Origin: Brevibacterium sp. UCMA 11754
Lineage (GTDB): Bacteria; Actinomycetota; Actinomycetes; Actinomycetales; Brevibacteriaceae
Reading direction: 5' to 3'
Assembly (NCBI RefSeq): GCF_021532275.1
Contig: NZ_JACBOT010000031.1
Coordinates: forward strand, 405,448 to 469,447
DNA length: 64,000 bases
In this document: positions 62,290-64,000 of the stretch, in pieces
Numbering within the stretch: position 1 is the first letter of the stretch
How the letters are laid out: every line of letters begins with the position of its first letter
Program-made: the position numbers and the translations under genes
The notes under the pieces: model-generated
Told to the model about the DNA's origin: nothing
Seen by the model: the letters and a program-made list of their open reading frames with translations, nothing else
Database searches by the model: none

Positions 62290-63240
62290 TCAGCCCGAGG
62301 TCGACGAATGTTCGACCTCGGGCTTTTCGCTGGCGATGACTCTCCGGTGCCTCCGGTTCGTTCCGCTGATGCTGCGTGCGATGGTCTTCAGCACTCCCGT
62401 CGTGACAGCGACGCCCAGAAGCAGGAGGGCTCCGCCGACGAGCTCGGGAACGGTGGGACGGTCTCCGAGGACGAGCCAGGCCGAGAGCACACCGACCAGG
62501 GGAACCAACAGTGAGAACGGCGCCACCTGCGATGCCGGGAACCTTGCAAGCAGCGAATTCCAGATGACGTAGCCGACGAGTGAGGCACAGCCGGCGGTGT
62601 AGACGACCGAAGCCACGACTCCCCAGGTCGGGTTCGCAAGGGCGTGAGCCACCTCGGCGGGGCCGTCGACGAGTATCGAGAGCGCGAACAGCGGCACGGG
62701 GACCACGATGGCCGACCACACGGTCATCTGCACACCGTTCGTGCCCTCCTTGACTCCCCGGGCGATGACATTGCCGATCGCCCAGGACAGGGACGCGGCG
62801 AGCGCGACGAGGAAGGCGACGATCGGCACCGATGCCTGAAGGCTCAGGCCGATGACGCACAGTCCGGACAGGCCGATGAGGATGCCGATGATCTGGCGTC
62901 GACTCGGGAACTCCTTGAGCACAAGGGCCGCGACGAGCACCGTGAAGGCGGCCTGAATCTGGATGACGATCGAAGTCAGGCCCGCAGGCAGCCCGAGGAA
63001 CATGGCTGTGTAGAGGAGGCCGAACTGACCGGCGGACATGAAGACGCCGATGAGGAGGATACGTCGGAAGTTCCCTCTGGGGTACTTGACGAAGAAGATC
63101 GCCGGGATCACGACGAGCGTGAAGCGGGCGGCGACGAGGAGCAGCGGTGGCCAGTCCCGCAGCCCGAAGTCGATGAAGATGAAGTTGACGCCCCAGAGAA
63201 CGACGACGAGCAGGGCGAGCATGTAATGGACGGGACGCAT
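62290..63240 (-). CDS. EamA-family (DMT) transporter
   Basis: A 316-residue drug/metabolite transporter with ten helices in two EamA repeats (MLALLVVVLWGVNFIFIDFG opens the first). Such proteins export amino acids, sugars or metabolites. GGAAG precedes the ATG. It is divergent from a LysR-type gene that probably controls it. Its last dozen codons contain the phoU terminator. Confidence 0.9.
   Translation of the reverse strand: MRPVHYMLALLVVVLWGVNFIFIDFGLRDWPPLLLVAARFTLVVIPAIFFVKYPRGNFRRILLIGVFMSAGQFGLLYTAMFLGLPAGLTSIVIQIQAAFTVLVAALVLKEFPSRRQIIGILIGLSGLCVIGLSLQASVPIVAFLVALAASLSWAIGNVIARGVKEGTNGVQMTVWSAIVVPVPLFALSILVDGPAEVAHALANPTWGVVASVVYTAGCASLVGYVIWNSLLARFPASQVAPFSLLVPLVGVLSAWLVLGDRPTVPELVGGALLLLGVAVTTGVLKTIARSISGTNRRHRRVIASEKPEVEHSSTSG
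62293..62327 (+). terminator. phoU intrinsic terminator inside the eamA 3' end
   Basis: A 12-bp stem (62293-62304 with 62312-62323) and seven-base loop followed by TTTT. It lies wholly within the last codons of the convergent transporter gene. Confidence 0.85.
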
Positions 63241-63299
63241 ACTTCCAGGATCCCAGCCATTGCATCAAAATTCCATTGAATATAAATGCGTGGTTTCGT

Positions 63300-63305
63300 T
63301 AAAAT
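63300..63305 (+). promoter_or_regulatory. Probable leaderless -10 box of the LysR gene
   Basis: TAAAAT lies six bases before the ATG at 63312, in an unusually AT-rich 70-base region; TTGAAT at 63276-63281 is a possible -35, 17-18 bases upstream. Confidence 0.55.
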
Positions 63306-63311
63306 TATTTG

Positions 63312-64000
63312 ATGATTGACACTCTCGCCCTGCGCACGCTCGTTGCTCTCGACTCGGCCGGATCCGTCACGGCGACTGCCGACGCACTCGGCTACACCTC
63401 GGCGGCCATCAGCCACCAGCTGCAGAAGCTCTCGCGCTACCTCGGCTCACCGGTCACCGAGCGCACCGGACGGGGGATCGCATTGACTCCGATGGGCCGT
63501 GAGCTCAGCCGGCGCGGCGCCGAGCTGCTCCAGGACCTCGAAAGCCTCGAGACCGACGCCCGGGCAAGGTCGGGCGAACCTCGAGGTCGGATCACGGTGG
63601 GCGGGTTCTCGACAGGCATCCGCGGAGTGCTGGTGCCATCCCTGCCGCTGCTCAAGGAGACCGCGCCGGAGCTGACGATCACCAACATCGAAGAGGAGCC
63701 CGATGAGCTCATCGACATGGTCACGGTCGGTCGGATCGACGCCTCGCTGATCTTCGACTGGCGGGAAGGTCCTCCCCAGCTGCCCTCGACGCTGAATTCC
63801 GAGCTCATCACCGTCGACCGGGCCGATATCGTCATGCATCGTGACCACCATCTGGCATCACGCATCTGGTGACCCGCAGGATCTCCTCCGCGAGGTCTTC
63901 GTCTCGGCACCGCGCAACGGCGTATGCCATCGCTGGCTCACCGCGCTCTTCGATCCGCTCAACGCCGAACCGCGGATCGAGTACTGGGCGATGGAGTATG
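63312..64000 (+). pseudogene. LysR-family regulator, apparently frameshifted, runs off the window
   Basis: The first 187 codons encode an N-terminal HTH (SVTATADALGYTSAAISHQLQKL) and much of the effector domain, then stop at 63872. The next frame continues the same kind of protein (DLLREVFVSAPRNG, CHRWLTALFDP) from about 63880 to the window end. The break lies between about 63840 and 63880. It is either a real frameshift mutation or a sequencing error. It is probably the regulator of the divergent EamA gene. Confidence 0.75.

Overview
This window is high-GC chromosomal DNA from an actinobacterium. It carries mycothiol-dependent formaldehyde detoxification, CarD, a SenX3/RegX3/PhoU set, a WXG100 protein, DUF3263, LytR_C and LpqE-like proteins, and very frequent GTG starts. 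Gene content and protein style point to Micrococcales/Brevibacteriales, most likely Brevibacterium or a close relative; that genus call is inference. The DNA is almost entirely housekeeping and accessory chromosome. I see no prophage, transposase, integrase, CRISPR array or rRNA operon, and only one tRNA gene.

Layout. 0-8.2 kb is an envelope-stress block: a response regulator, sensor kinase and HtrA-type protease in the order of mycobacterial mprA-mprB-pepD, then an orphan WXG100 protein and a complete pspA-pspAA-htpX-pspAB operon ending in a 40-bp palindromic terminator. 8.3-17.8 kb is mixed: S4 protein, TauE/SafE exporter, DUF1707 protein, groEL under a CIRCE operator, cold-shock gene, LytR_C/DUF3263 pair, aldehyde dehydrogenase and uracil-DNA glycosylase. 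17.8-26.5 kb holds a ThrE exporter/amidohydrolase pair, esterase-type hydrolases, tryptophan 2,3-dioxygenase with a PaaX-type regulator, a protealysin-like M4 peptidase coupled to an emfourin-like inhibitor, and a broken wHTH gene. 26.4-33.7 kb has LtrA, a second two-component system, an MFS transporter, a UbiB-family kinase-like protein and a DUF4352 lipoprotein. 33.9-39.9 kb has tRNA-Thr(TGT), a membrane thioredoxin-fold protein, a multi-spanning Ser/Thr kinase and otsA-otsB.

39.9-44.4 kb is the most unusual region. Two overlapping LacI-type regulators diverge from an orphan ABC ATPase whose Q-loop, signature and H-loop residues are all altered, immediately followed by a DUF4032 protein with kinase-like catalytic residues. 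44.4-56.3 kb holds an SDR, two APC permeases, rlmB and cysS, a MetP/MetS-type importer and the mycothiol formaldehyde dehydrogenase/MBL pair. 56.3-62.3 kb is a conserved actinobacterial core: ispF-ispD-carD, divergent lpqE, regX3-senX3 and divergent phoU. In mycobacteria carD-ispD-ispF-cysS-rlmB is one run; here about 6.7 kb of transport and detoxification genes separates ispF from cysS. The window ends in a DMT transporter and a divergent LysR gene that appears frameshifted.

Expression signals. At least twelve genes have a TANNNT hexamer ending 6-7 bases before the start codon, the arrangement of leaderless actinobacterial mRNAs; this fixes several otherwise ambiguous starts (ung, cysS, senX3, kynA). 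Many gene pairs are coupled by 4-base ATGA or GTGA overlaps. carD-ispD appears to use a CTGA overlap, implying a CTG start for ispD.
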